Assembly (NCBI GenBank): GCA_963620595.1
Contig: CAVFAY010000005.1
Span: 1-64,000 of the forward strand
From: Butyricicoccus_A sp963620595
GTDB lineage: Bacteria > Bacillota > Clostridia > Oscillospirales > Butyricicoccaceae
Length of the DNA: 64,000 bases
Direction: 5' to 3'
Shown: positions 15,905 through 23,746 of the stretch, piece by piece
Numbering within the stretch: position 1 is the stretch's first letter
Layout of the letters: each line of letters starts with the position of its first letter
Notes under the pieces: model-generated
What the model saw: only the letters and a program-made list of their open reading frames with translations
Database searches by the model: none
Told to the model about the DNA's origin: nothing
Position numbers and translations under genes: made by a program

Positions 15905-16819
15905 ATGAATTACCGTAGAGATAAATTGGAACGGCTTGCCAGAGTTGCCCACCTTTATTATGAGGAAGACAAGACGCAGGGGGAAATTGCAGAACTCATG
16001 TGCGTTTCCCGCCCGCTGGTCAGCCGTATGCTCAATGAAGCACGAAACCTTGGCATTGTAGAAATTCGCGTGCATTCTCCTGCTCACAGCGCAGAATCGC
16101 TGGCAGAGTGGATGTGTCGAACCTATGGTCTGCGCAGCAGCATGTTGGTAGCCGGGGAAGAATCGGATGATATTACCAATTACACCATGGCAAAACGCTT
16201 ATTGACATATATAGAAGATCAAAAACCGACGGTTGTCGGTGTCGGATGGGGCACGGTGATTGGCATCGCGGCGAAGATGCTGGAACGTGTGCCAGTACAC
16301 CGCAATTCGATACAGGCGCTTTGTCCGCTGCTCGGCAATTGCAATGTGCTGTCGCGGCAGTATCACTCGGATGAAAACGTCCGAATGCTTGCGGAAGCCT
16401 ATGATGCGCAGCCGGTCTTTTTGCACGCACCTGCATACTATTCCAGTGAAGCAGATGCAAAAAGGATGCGAGAGACGCAGCAGTACAAAAATGTGGTCAG
16501 CCAGTGGGAAAAACTGGATTTGGCTGTTGTCGAGATTCACGATGACTCGATTATCGACCGGACGGGGTATTTGTGTCAGGAGAAAGCGGTCGGTTATGCG
16601 GCGGGATACGGTGTCGATGTGGACAGCAAAGTCATTCCGCTGACGTACAGCATCATGCGTATTCCACTGCATATGCTGGAACAATGCAGCCGCGTCATCG
16701 GTATTTGTGCAGCAGGCATGAGCGCACAGGCAGTCGATGGCATTTTGCGCTCAGGTCTTATCACAGACGTGCTGGCGCAGGATGCGATGGCGGAGCAGCT
16801 TTTACGAGAAACAGAATAA
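15905..16819 (+). CDS. SorC/DeoR-type sugar-binding transcriptional regulator
   Basis: The 304-residue protein has an N-terminal helix-turn-helix (TQGEIAELMCVSRPLVSRML) and a C-terminal sugar-phosphate-binding domain of the SorC family (VVGVGWGTVIG, LCPLLGNCN, DLAVVEIHDD, GICAAGMSAQAVDGIL). The start at 15905 (MNYRR) follows GGGAGC. No sugar operon is adjacent, so its targets are unknown; a palindrome at its own promoter suggests autoregulation. Confidence 0.88.
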   Translation: MNYRRDKLERLARVAHLYYEEDKTQGEIAELMCVSRPLVSRMLNEARNLGIVEIRVHSPAHSAESLAEWMCRTYGLRSSMLVAGEESDDITNYTMAKRLLTYIEDQKPTVVGVGWGTVIGIAAKMLERVPVHRNSIQALCPLLGNCNVLSRQYHSDENVRMLAEAYDAQPVFLHAPAYYSSEADAKRMRETQQYKNVVSQWEKLDLAVVEIHDDSIIDRTGYLCQEKAVGYAAGYGVDVDSKVIPLTYSIMRIPLHMLEQCSRVIGICAAGMSAQAVDGILRSGLITDVLAQDAMAEQLLRETE

Positions 16820-16822
16820 CAC

Positions 16823-16868
16823 ACAGCGATTCTTGTTCCGATGCAGGGACGGGAATCGCTGTTTTTTC
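16823..16868 (+). terminator. Terminator of the SorC gene
   Basis: ACAGCGATTC (16823-16832) pairs with GAATCGCTGT (16853-16862), with an inner GTTCC/GGGAC stem, then six T. Confidence 0.8.
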
Positions 16869-17010
16869 TCTGTGTGCTGTGACGGAAAATAGTAAAATGA
16901 TGGTAAGATGCTGTGGAAGGTTTGGGCGAGTTTGTGCCGGAAAATCCTTTAAATTCATGTTTTTTCTGCCTGAAACAATGAAAAAAGTACAAGCGAAGCG
17001 TTCCAAATAG

Positions 17011-17039
17011 TTGACAAATTTTTTGGTGCATGGTAAACT
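17011..17039 (+). promoter_or_regulatory. Promoter of the NifU-like/GGGtGRT operon leader
   Basis: TTGACA 17011-17016, 17-nt spacer, TAAACT 17034-17039. Predicted start near 17046, leaving a 180-nt leader. Confidence 0.75.
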
Positions 17040-17045
17040 TATTGA

Positions 17046-17138
17046 CAGATGAAACGAAATTTTTCTGCGGCATTCGGAACGAGCAGAATGGCTGCACTGG
17101 CTGATAACTTGGTTCGTAACAGGTTGTCAGCTTTTTTT
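17046..17138 (+). ncRNA. Leader RNA ending in an intrinsic terminator (attenuator or small RNA)
   Basis: GCTGATAACTTG pairs with CAGGTTGTCAGC (about 17100-17131) and is followed by seven T, about 90 nt before the downstream start codon. An upstream TCTGC/GCAGA stem could be part of a sensing element. A second stem (TTTTCTTCC with GGGAAGAAAA, about 17176-17195) precedes the ribosome site. I do not recognise a known riboswitch class. Confidence 0.55.
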
Positions 17139-17226
17139 CTCAAAAATAAGGAAAAGTTTTGGTTCAATTGAAGCGTTTTCTTCCAATCGGGAAGAAAAAA
17201 ATCTGTTTCAGGAAAGGATAAAAATT

Positions 17227-17919
17227 ATGCTTTATTCCGCAGAAGTGGAAAACATGTGTCCGGTTGCTAAGGGCGCATACCATGGTCCGGCTCCGATCCC
17301 GCAGGAGGGCAAATGGACGCAGGCAATGGAAATCAAGGACATCAGCGGTTTGACCCACGGTGTCGGCTGGTGTGCTCCGGAGCAGGGCGCCTGTAAGCTG
17401 ACCCTGAACGTCAAGGAAGGTATCATCGAGGAAGCTCTCGTTGAGACCATCGGATGTTCGGGTATGACTCACTCCGCAGCTATGGCATCTGAGATCCTGC
17501 CGGGCAAGACCCTGCTGGAAGCGCTGAACACTGACCTGGTATGTGACGCAATCAACGTAGCAATGCGTGAGCTGTTCCTCCAGATCGTATACGGCCGCAC
17601 CCAGACCGCATTCTCCGAGAACGGCCTGCCGATCGGCGCTGGTTTGGAAGATCTGGGCAAGGGCCTGAGAAGCCAGGTAGGTACCATGTACGGCACCAAG
17701 GCTAAGGGCACTCGTTATCTGGAAATGGCAGAGGGCTATGTTACCCGTCTGGCTCTGGACAAGGACAATCTGGTTATCGGCTATGAGTTCATTCATCTGG
17801 GCAAGATGATGGAGCAGATCCGCAAGGGCGTTGAGCCGGCGGAAGCTATGGCTAAGAACACCAGCACCTACGGCCGCTTCGCTGAGGGTGTCAAGTTCAT
17901 CGACCCGCGTGCAGAGTAA
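17227..17919 (+). CDS. NifU/IscU-like iron-sulfur scaffold family protein
   Basis: The 230-residue protein contains an IscU-type core: WCAPEQGACKLTLNV, then ETIGCSGMTHSAAMASEIL with PGKTLLEAL, echoing the GCGSAxASSS region of NifU. Two of the usual three cluster-ligating Cys positions can be seen; the third is not obvious. It is longer than classic IscU, and the C-terminal 100 residues have no domain I recognise. It lies 15 nt upstream of the GGGtGRT gene, a recurring pairing in anaerobes. Codon use is that of a highly expressed gene. Confidence 0.75.
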   Translation: MLYSAEVENMCPVAKGAYHGPAPIPQEGKWTQAMEIKDISGLTHGVGWCAPEQGACKLTLNVKEGIIEEALVETIGCSGMTHSAAMASEILPGKTLLEALNTDLVCDAINVAMRELFLQIVYGRTQTAFSENGLPIGAGLEDLGKGLRSQVGTMYGTKAKGTRYLEMAEGYVTRLALDKDNLVIGYEFIHLGKMMEQIRKGVEPAEAMAKNTSTYGRFAEGVKFIDPRAE

Positions 17920-17934
17920 GGAGGACACAGTATC

Positions 17935-18936
17935 ATGGCTTTGTTTGAAAGTTACGAAAGAAGAATTGACAAGATCAACGGCGTCCTCGCTGAGTACGGC
18001 ATTTCCAGTGTAGAGGAATGTGCTGAAATCTGCAAGGAAAAGGGCATTGATCCGGCTGCAACCGTTCGTTCTGTACAGCCGATCGCATTTGAGAACGCTT
18101 GCTGGGCTTACACGGTAGGCGCTGCAATCGCAATCAAGAAGGGCGTAAAGTCCGCACCGGAGGCTGCTGAGGCAATCGGTATCGGCCTGCAGGCATTCTG
18201 CATCCCGGGTTCTGTTGCTGACGACCGCAAGGTTGGTCTGGGTCACGGCAATCTGGCAGCTATGCTGCTGCGCGAGGAGACCAAGTGCTTCGCATTCCTG
18301 GCAGGCCACGAGTCCTTCGCTGCTGCTGAGGGCGCTATCGGTCTGGCTCGTTCCGCGAACAAGGCTCGTAAGGAGCCGCTGCGCGTTATCCTGAACGGCC
18401 TGGGCAAGGACGCTGCACAGATCATCTCCCGCATCAACGGCTTTACTTATGTACAGACCAAGTTTGATTACTACACTGGCGAGCTGAACATCGTCAAGGA
18501 GATCGCTTACTCTGACGGCGAGCGCTCCAAGGTTCGCTGCTTCGGCGCAGACGACGTTCGTGAGGGCGTTGCTATCATGCATCACGAGAGCGTTGACGTT
18601 TCCATTACTGGTAACTCCACCAACCCGACTCGTTTCCAGCATCCGGTTGCAGGCACCTATAAGAAGGAGTGCATCCAGTTGGGCAAGAAGTACTTCTCCG
18701 TTGCATCCGGCGGCGGTACTGGTCGTACTCTGCATCCGGACAACATGGCAGCAGGTCCGGCTTCTTACGGCATGACCGATACCATGGGACGTATGCATTC
18801 TGATGCACAGTTTGCAGGTTCTTCGTCTGTACCGGCTCACGTAGAGATGATGGGCTTCCTCGGCATGGGCAACAACCCGATGGTTGGTGCTTCCGTTGCT
18901 GTTGCAGTAGACGTAAACGCTGCACTGAATGGCTAA
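17935..18936 (+). CDS. GGGtGRT family protein (function unknown)
   Basis: A 333-residue protein named for its SVASGGGTGRTLHP motif (about residues 260-273). Further conserved features are GLGHGNLAAMLLREETKCFAF, a hinge-like FNYVQ-type strand (NGFTYVQTKFDYYTGE) and a glycine-rich end (MGFLGMGNNPMVGAS). The family is widespread in anaerobic bacteria next to a NifU-like scaffold but, to my knowledge, has no established reaction. Codon use strongly resembles that of ilvC here, implying abundance. AGGAGG precedes the start. Confidence 0.85.
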   Translation: MALFESYERRIDKINGVLAEYGISSVEECAEICKEKGIDPAATVRSVQPIAFENACWAYTVGAAIAIKKGVKSAPEAAEAIGIGLQAFCIPGSVADDRKVGLGHGNLAAMLLREETKCFAFLAGHESFAAAEGAIGLARSANKARKEPLRVILNGLGKDAAQIISRINGFTYVQTKFDYYTGELNIVKEIAYSDGERSKVRCFGADDVREGVAIMHHESVDVSITGNSTNPTRFQHPVAGTYKKECIQLGKKYFSVASGGGTGRTLHPDNMAAGPASYGMTDTMGRMHSDAQFAGSSSVPAHVEMMGFLGMGNNPMVGASVAVAVDVNAALNG

Positions 18937-18983
18937 TGTAAAACGGCGATTGATTCCCGTTTTAGCTAAAGACTGAAAAAGTA

Positions 18984-19018
18984 AGAGGCTTTCCGATGCA
19001 TTTCGGAAAGCCTCTTTT
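18984..19018 (+). terminator. Terminator after the GGGtGRT gene
   Basis: AGAGGCTTTCCGA (18984-18996) pairs with TCGGAAAGCCTCT (19003-19015), followed by a T-run. Confidence 0.9.
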
Positions 19019-19034
19019 TGCAGTATTGATTGAC

Positions 19035-19066
19035 TTGACAAGTAAAAAAGATAATGATAGTATAAA
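19035..19066 (+). promoter_or_regulatory. Antitoxin RNA promoter, module 2
   Basis: TTGACA 19035-19040 with TAGTAT at 17 nt or TATAAA at 20 nt, the same geometry as module 1. Confidence 0.75.
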
Positions 19067-19071
19067 AGTAT

Positions 19072-19165
19072 AAAAAGAGGTACACCGATAGACGGTGCGC
19101 CTCTATGATTATTAGCTATTAGAAAATAACCGCTTCATGTTTGGCTACAGGGGCGGTTATTTTCT
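19072..19165 (+). ncRNA. Candidate antisense antitoxin RNA, module 2
   Basis: It carries the same 5' hairpin (GGTACACCGATAGACGGTGC from 19079) and ends in the AATAACCGC/GCGGTTATT hairpin at about 19122-19163, overlapping the toxin 3' end. Transcription is inferred from the promoter and terminator. Confidence 0.65.
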
Positions 19166-19258
19166 TTTGCCTAACAAGGCAATCAGTGCAATGAGCATTG
19201 TACCGAATGTAAACAGCGTCGAAAGGCACTGGAATAAATCTGAAAATGTTACATACAT
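19157..19258 (-). CDS. Type I toxin, small holin-like hydrophobic peptide, module 2
   Basis: A 33-residue peptide: MYVTFSDLFQ, a hydrophobic core (LFTFGTMLIALIALL) and GKRK. It is the sister of the peptide at 13850-13951, with both ends conserved and the middle hydrophobic but divergent, as expected for selection on membrane insertion. GGGAGGG lies 6 nt upstream and is fully paired in a hairpin at 19265-19286. The toxin mRNA -10 (TATAGT) is at 19366-19371 on the minus strand. Confidence 0.75.
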   Translation of the reverse strand: MYVTFSDLFQCLSTLFTFGTMLIALIALLGKRK

Positions 19259-19264
19259 GATAAT

Positions 19265-19286
19265 CCCTCCCTTCTAAAAGAGAGGG
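19265..19286 (-). promoter_or_regulatory. Ribosome-site-sequestering hairpin of toxin 2
   Basis: CCCTCTCTT pairs with AAGGGAGGG around loop TTAG on the minus strand. Both stem arms are identical to module 1 while the loop differs. Confidence 0.8.
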
Positions 19287-19413
19287 TAAAGAAAATATTT
19301 CGCTCCCTCTCTGAAATAGAGAAGGCGCGCCGCCTATCCGTTTATGGTGTACCTGCTAGTAAGATACTATAAAATGCGATGAAAATCAATGTTTATATGA
19401 AATTTATCTATCG

Positions 19414-20325
19414 TCAAAAGATATTTTTTCGTTTGCACAGGAAAATCAAGCCTGCTACAACGAGTAAGCTGAACAAGATGACACCGGGATAACCGTTTTG
19501 CAGTTCCGGCATGTTCTCGAAGTTCATGCCATACCAGCCGGTAATCAGTGTCAGAGGGAAGAAGATAGTAGAGAGAATTGTCAAAAACTTCATGTTTTCG
19601 TTCTGACGGGAATCGACCTCCGCTTGATAAGCATCACGTACCTGCTGGGCATAGTCGAGCAGATGAACCGTGCGGCTCATCAGACGATCGGCGCGATCAG
19701 AAACCGTACCAAAGTATTTGAGCTGTTTTTTGGCAAAAAAATGATTTTCGTTTTCTTCCAGCGCTTTTCCCAGATCCATTATTTCGTCGTAATATACGCG
19801 CAGCGTCAGCAATTCACGGCGCAGAGGCAGAATTTTTTGCTCCACGCCGTCAATTTTGCCGTCCAAAATTTTCTCTTCCAACTGCATAAGCCGCCGTTCA
19901 TAACGGTGCAGCATCGGCATATCCGTAGAGATACATTCTGCGAGAAAATTATACAGAAACAGCTCGCGCGTTGCACCTTGATGGGTGCGCTGCCGCCGAA
20001 TGCGTCCAATCATGCGCATGGAAAACTCATCATCATCGAGGATGACAATGTGCTTCTGGTTGACGAAAAACAAAATGCGGTATCGGCTGCCCAAAATATC
20101 CAACAAGCGCGGGATATACAGCGTGCCATACAGACATTCCTGTTGCGCTTCCAGCTTGCACAAGTCGATAGAAGCACGGTTAATCTCTCCGTCATACACC
20201 ATATTTGCCAGCTGCATCGCAGACTTCGCCTCTCGAAAGTTGGATATGACAATGAGAGAATCTTCCGGTCTGCGCTCATGTGGTTCAGTTTCTCGCAGGA
20301 CTTCTCCCAAAGAGAACAGCTTCAC
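19414..20325 (-). CDS. corA: CorA-family magnesium/divalent cation transporter
   Basis: A 303-residue channel subunit: a cytosolic alpha/beta funnel, a long helix (residues about 180-250), then two C-terminal membrane helices with the defining GMN loop (GWYGMNFENMPE) and a basic end (CKRKNIF). The start is GTG at 20325, overlapping the ppk1 stop as GTGA; the longer frame repeats ppk1 sequence in another frame. Co-translation with ppk1 links Mg2+ supply to polyphosphate chemistry. Confidence 0.88.
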   Translation of the reverse strand: MKLFSLGEVLRETEPHERRPEDSLIVISNFREAKSAMQLANMVYDGEINRASIDLCKLEAQQECLYGTLYIPRLLDILGSRYRILFFVNQKHIVILDDDEFSMRMIGRIRRQRTHQGATRELFLYNFLAECISTDMPMLHRYERRLMQLEEKILDGKIDGVEQKILPLRRELLTLRVYYDEIMDLGKALEENENHFFAKKQLKYFGTVSDRADRLMSRTVHLLDYAQQVRDAYQAEVDSRQNENMKFLTILSTIFFPLTLITGWYGMNFENMPELQNGYPGVILFSLLVVAGLIFLCKRKNIF

Positions 20326-22391
20326 TTTTTTTCCGCAGCTTTCTGCTCGCGGTCGTATGCCTGCTGGAAGAAAGTCTCCTGCGCATTTAGCTTGGGCTGG
20401 TTGTTGCGGTTTCTGCGATAAATGCCGTCTGCGCCGAGATTCCAAGCCTGACAATTGTCGTGAAGCATGATGTCAAAGGCGGACAGAATTTCTTCCTGCA
20501 GAGCTTTATCTCGAATTGGCGCGGCGACTTCAACACGGCGCAGGGTGTTGCGCGTCATAAAGTCTGCGGAGGCGATATATATTTTGCGTGATTCACCCTT
20601 GCCAAAGATATAAATACGAGAATGCTCCAAAAATCTGCCGACAATGCTGACCACACGGATGTTTTCGGTTTTCTCCGGCACACCGGGGAGCAGGCAGCAA
20701 ATGCCGCGCACAACCATATCAATCTTGACGCCCGCCTGTGACGCCTCCATGAGTCGATCCATGATTTTTTTGTCTGTCAACGAGTTGATTTTGATGCCGA
20801 TATATGCCTCTTTGCCGCGCTTGGCAAGAGCCATTTGCCCATCAATCATTTCCAGCACGCGATTTTGCAGGCAGTGTGGGGCGACGAGCAGAGGACCGCT
20901 TTGCTTGAGCGTTTCACCCATTGCCAGTGCTTGAAATACCTGTGCGGCATTGCGGCCGATTTCCTGATCGTATGTCAGAACGGAATAATCTGTGTACAGA
21001 CGAGCGGTTTTTTCATTGTAATTGCCCGTGCCAATCTGGGTATAATATTCTGGCTGTCCGTTCTCGCCCATGCGCGTAATCAGGCACAGTTTGGAATGAA
21101 CTTTGTATCCGTTGAGACCGTAAATCACTGTACAGCCTGCTTCTTCCAGTCTGCGTGACCATTCGATGTTGTTTTCCTCATCAAATCGCGCTTTCAGTTC
21201 GACAAGAACTAAGACATCCTTGCCATTTTCTGCCGCTTCGCACAGGGCTTCGACAACCTGACTATCCTTGGCCACGCGGTACAGCGTCATTTTCATAGAG
21301 ACAACCTTCGGGTCGTTTGCGGCTTCGTGCAGCATACGCAGAAACGGCTTGATGCTTTCATACGGATAAGAGAGCAACTTGTCGCCCTGGCGTACCTGAT
21401 CGAGCATAGGAATCTGACGATGAATGCTTGCAGGCTGACGCGGCGAACGATGTGGATAAAACAGCTCACTGTTGCCGCGCAGAGTATTTTGCAGCATGAA
21501 CAGATAGGACAGATCCAGCGGCGTATTGTTCTTAAACACTGCGTATTCTTCGGTTTCCAGATGCTTGCACAGCAGCTTGACAATGCGCTTGTCGAGAACA
21601 CGGCTCATTTCCAGACGAATCGGAGCCAGACGACGGCGCTTTTTCATCAGTCCGCTCATAAACTCTCGATAATCCAAATCCTCATCATATAAAGCATCGG
21701 CGTCAATATCTGCATTTCTGGATACACGAATCAGAGATTTTGCCTTGATTTCATAATTCGGGAAAATCTTGGTGATGAAGTGCAAAATCAGCTCTTCGCT
21801 GAGCATGTATGTCTTAGGACGTTCGGAGACTTGCACCAGACGCGGCAAAGCACTGCTGGAACAAGCGACAATGCCCAAGCGTTCCTTTTTCTTGTTTGGC
21901 TTTTTCAGTACCGCTGCGGCATGAATTTCCTGATTGCGCAGGAAAGGAAATGGCTGGCGTTTGTCCACAACGATTGGGGACAGCAGCGGTGCGACTTCTC
22001 GATCAAAGAAGCCTTCCAACCGCTTGCTTTCACCTTCATCAATGGTATGAAAATCAACGACGCGCACACCGGCATCTTCCAGTTCCATCATCAGTTCGGT
22101 AAAAATTTCATCTTTTCTGGTGTTCAGGCGGTGCACATCTTTAAAAATGCATTGAATTTGCTCCGCAGACGTCATATTGGTCTTGTTATCTCGAATTTCC
22201 TGATCCGAATGCATCTGATCGACATGGGTGCCGACGCGCACGCGAAAAAATTCGTCCAAATTGCTCTGATAAATCGACAGAAACGACAGACGCTCTGCCA
22301 GCGGCACATCTTTTCTCGCCGCTTCTTCTAATACACGTTCATTAAACTTTAACCAAGACAATTCTCTGTTGGCATATACCATTTCATGCAT
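20322..22391 (-). CDS. ppk1: Polyphosphate kinase
   Basis: The 689-residue enzyme reversibly moves the gamma-phosphate of ATP onto polyphosphate. It shows the N-terminal NRELSWLKFNERVLEEA, DEFFRVRVG, and the two phospholipase-D-like active-site regions (VHSKLCLITR with the autophosphorylated His, and the segment with HSRIYIFGKG and TRNTLRRVEVAAPI). Length is typical. Upstream lies a terminator of the next operon (22477-22516), then about 60 bp to the start. It may be physiologically tied to the pst operon at 25 kb. Confidence 0.95.
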   Translation of the reverse strand: MHEMVYANRELSWLKFNERVLEEAARKDVPLAERLSFLSIYQSNLDEFFRVRVGTHVDQMHSDQEIRDNKTNMTSAEQIQCIFKDVHRLNTRKDEIFTELMMELEDAGVRVVDFHTIDEGESKRLEGFFDREVAPLLSPIVVDKRQPFPFLRNQEIHAAAVLKKPNKKKERLGIVACSSSALPRLVQVSERPKTYMLSEELILHFITKIFPNYEIKAKSLIRVSRNADIDADALYDEDLDYREFMSGLMKKRRRLAPIRLEMSRVLDKRIVKLLCKHLETEEYAVFKNNTPLDLSYLFMLQNTLRGNSELFYPHRSPRQPASIHRQIPMLDQVRQGDKLLSYPYESIKPFLRMLHEAANDPKVVSMKMTLYRVAKDSQVVEALCEAAENGKDVLVLVELKARFDEENNIEWSRRLEEAGCTVIYGLNGYKVHSKLCLITRMGENGQPEYYTQIGTGNYNEKTARLYTDYSVLTYDQEIGRNAAQVFQALAMGETLKQSGPLLVAPHCLQNRVLEMIDGQMALAKRGKEAYIGIKINSLTDKKIMDRLMEASQAGVKIDMVVRGICCLLPGVPEKTENIRVVSIVGRFLEHSRIYIFGKGESRKIYIASADFMTRNTLRRVEVAAPIRDKALQEEILSAFDIMLHDNCQAWNLGADGIYRRNRNNQPKLNAQETFFQQAYDREQKAAEKK

Positions 22392-22476
22392 AAAATAAGA
22401 CCTCGTTCCTTAATAGTATTTCTCAGTCTAACGGCTGTATGTTTAATCTTATGCCATGCAAACGAAAAATCTTTGT

Positions 22477-22516
22477 AAAAAAGAAAACCCCAGAGGCTAC
22501 CACCTCTGGGGTTTTC
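22477..22516 (-). terminator. Terminator of the ADH/YkvI operon
   Basis: AAAACCCCAGAGG pairs with CCTCTGGGGTTTT; on the minus strand a T-run follows. Confidence 0.88.
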
Positions 22517-22603
22517 GCTTTTGCATGGACTCATGTCCATAGCATCACTTTAGCTTGGTTTATTATAGCACAGCTTTTGATACATGACAAGAGAGAACGC
22601 TTG

Positions 22604-23746
22604 TTATTTTGCCTGCTTGGTGTCGAACCGCGTCGCAATCATATGCACGATATACGGAATGAGGATGACCGGAATCGCCAAGTATGCCAGCGCGCTGTAT
22701 GCTCTCTGAATCAGCGTCAGCAGGCCGAACTGTGCAATGCCGAAATCGACAATGCAGCAGATGAGTGCGACAACAATCTGGCGGGAGGTGATTTTCTTGC
22801 CCGGCGTCTGCTGCGGATGGGATTTTTCCAAGCCGCTGCAAATGCGCTTTACCATGGCAGCTACCATGTTAACCGCGGTAGATACCGCGCCGAGAATAAT
22901 CAAAATGGAAATCAGCGGGGTCAAGACATGACTGCCGACGCCGTTCTGTACCATAAACAGCGTAGGAACGCTTTGGTTTACAATATCCGGATTCGAGCAG
23001 ACGGACAGCAGACCGAGGACAACCATGACCATGAGCAGCGCATTGATAATCCAGCCGATGCCCATGCTCTTGATGGCATCGTTTGGCTTTTCAAAGGACT
23101 TGGCATGTTGAACGAACACGGCGACATTGGCAAGCTGAAAAGTGCCATACAGGAAAGCGGCATACAGTGCTTTGCCGAACGGCGCAGGCTGTGCAGTCAT
23201 GGTGTGCATGGTCTGCGCAATGGCGCCAGAACCAGAAATAATATTTGGAATGTATACGATGAGCAGACCGGCGATGATGCAGATAGACAGAACAGAAGCG
23301 ACCTTGCGCACGAGATCTGTGCCGAAAATAGCAACGATAAAGATAAATGCACCGATAATCAGCGTACACAGCAGATACGGCAGACCGGTTAAAGTGCTCA
23401 GCGTGGCGCCGCCGGTTGCAAACGCAACAGCTGGAGCGACACACATGACACACAGATATAATACTTCAAACAAATTAGAAAAAATCGGGGCAAACCTGCC
23501 GTAAAAAGCGTTGTTATATGACCGATAATCGTATACTTCATGCTTGCGGGCAAAGCGCAGGCAGTAGGCAAAGAATACAGCATTGTACAGCATGGCCAGC
23601 ACCGGCATAATCAGACACCAGATACCATACTTGACATAATAGGTGTAAATCTGTGCGCCGGAGGCGAAGCCGCCGCCGAAATGTGTGGTAAACCATACAA
23701 AGGCAATGCCTAAGATAATGGAACTTGTTTTTGTTTGTTTATTCAT
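22604..23746 (-). CDS. YkvI-family membrane transporter (APC superfamily)
   Basis: A 380-residue protein with about ten membrane helices. The start (FVWFTTHFGGGFASGAQIY) is the unwound-helix glycine signature of YkvI-type proteins, distant relatives of sodium-coupled amino-acid symporters. The start codon overlaps the end of the upstream dehydrogenase by 8 nt, so the two are translated together. The T-box in front of the operon responds to an uncharged tRNA that I read as tRNA-Trp, so an amino-acid or aromatic substrate is a reasonable guess. The family has no firm substrate. Confidence 0.75.
   Translation of the reverse strand: MNKQTKTSSIILGIAFVWFTTHFGGGFASGAQIYTYYVKYGIWCLIMPVLAMLYNAVFFAYCLRFARKHEVYDYRSYNNAFYGRFAPIFSNLFEVLYLCVMCVAPAVAFATGGATLSTLTGLPYLLCTLIIGAFIFIVAIFGTDLVRKVASVLSICIIAGLLIVYIPNIISGSGAIAQTMHTMTAQPAPFGKALYAAFLYGTFQLANVAVFVQHAKSFEKPNDAIKSMGIGWIINALLMVMVVLGLLSVCSNPDIVNQSVPTLFMVQNGVGSHVLTPLISILIILGAVSTAVNMVAAMVKRICSGLEKSHPQQTPGKKITSRQIVVALICCIVDFGIAQFGLLTLIQRAYSALAYLAIPVILIPYIVHMIATRFDTKQAK

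Noticed and set aside
17164..19041. A 625-codon minus-strand frame opposite the NifU-like/GGGtGRT pair
   Set aside because: It runs across two real genes and their spacer and reflects their strong codon bias; no motif and no ribosome site.
13733..19371. The repeated blocks around 13.8 and 19.2 kb as insertion sequences or CRISPR repeats
   Set aside because: There is no transposase, target duplication or regular spacer array; the content fits toxin-antitoxin modules.
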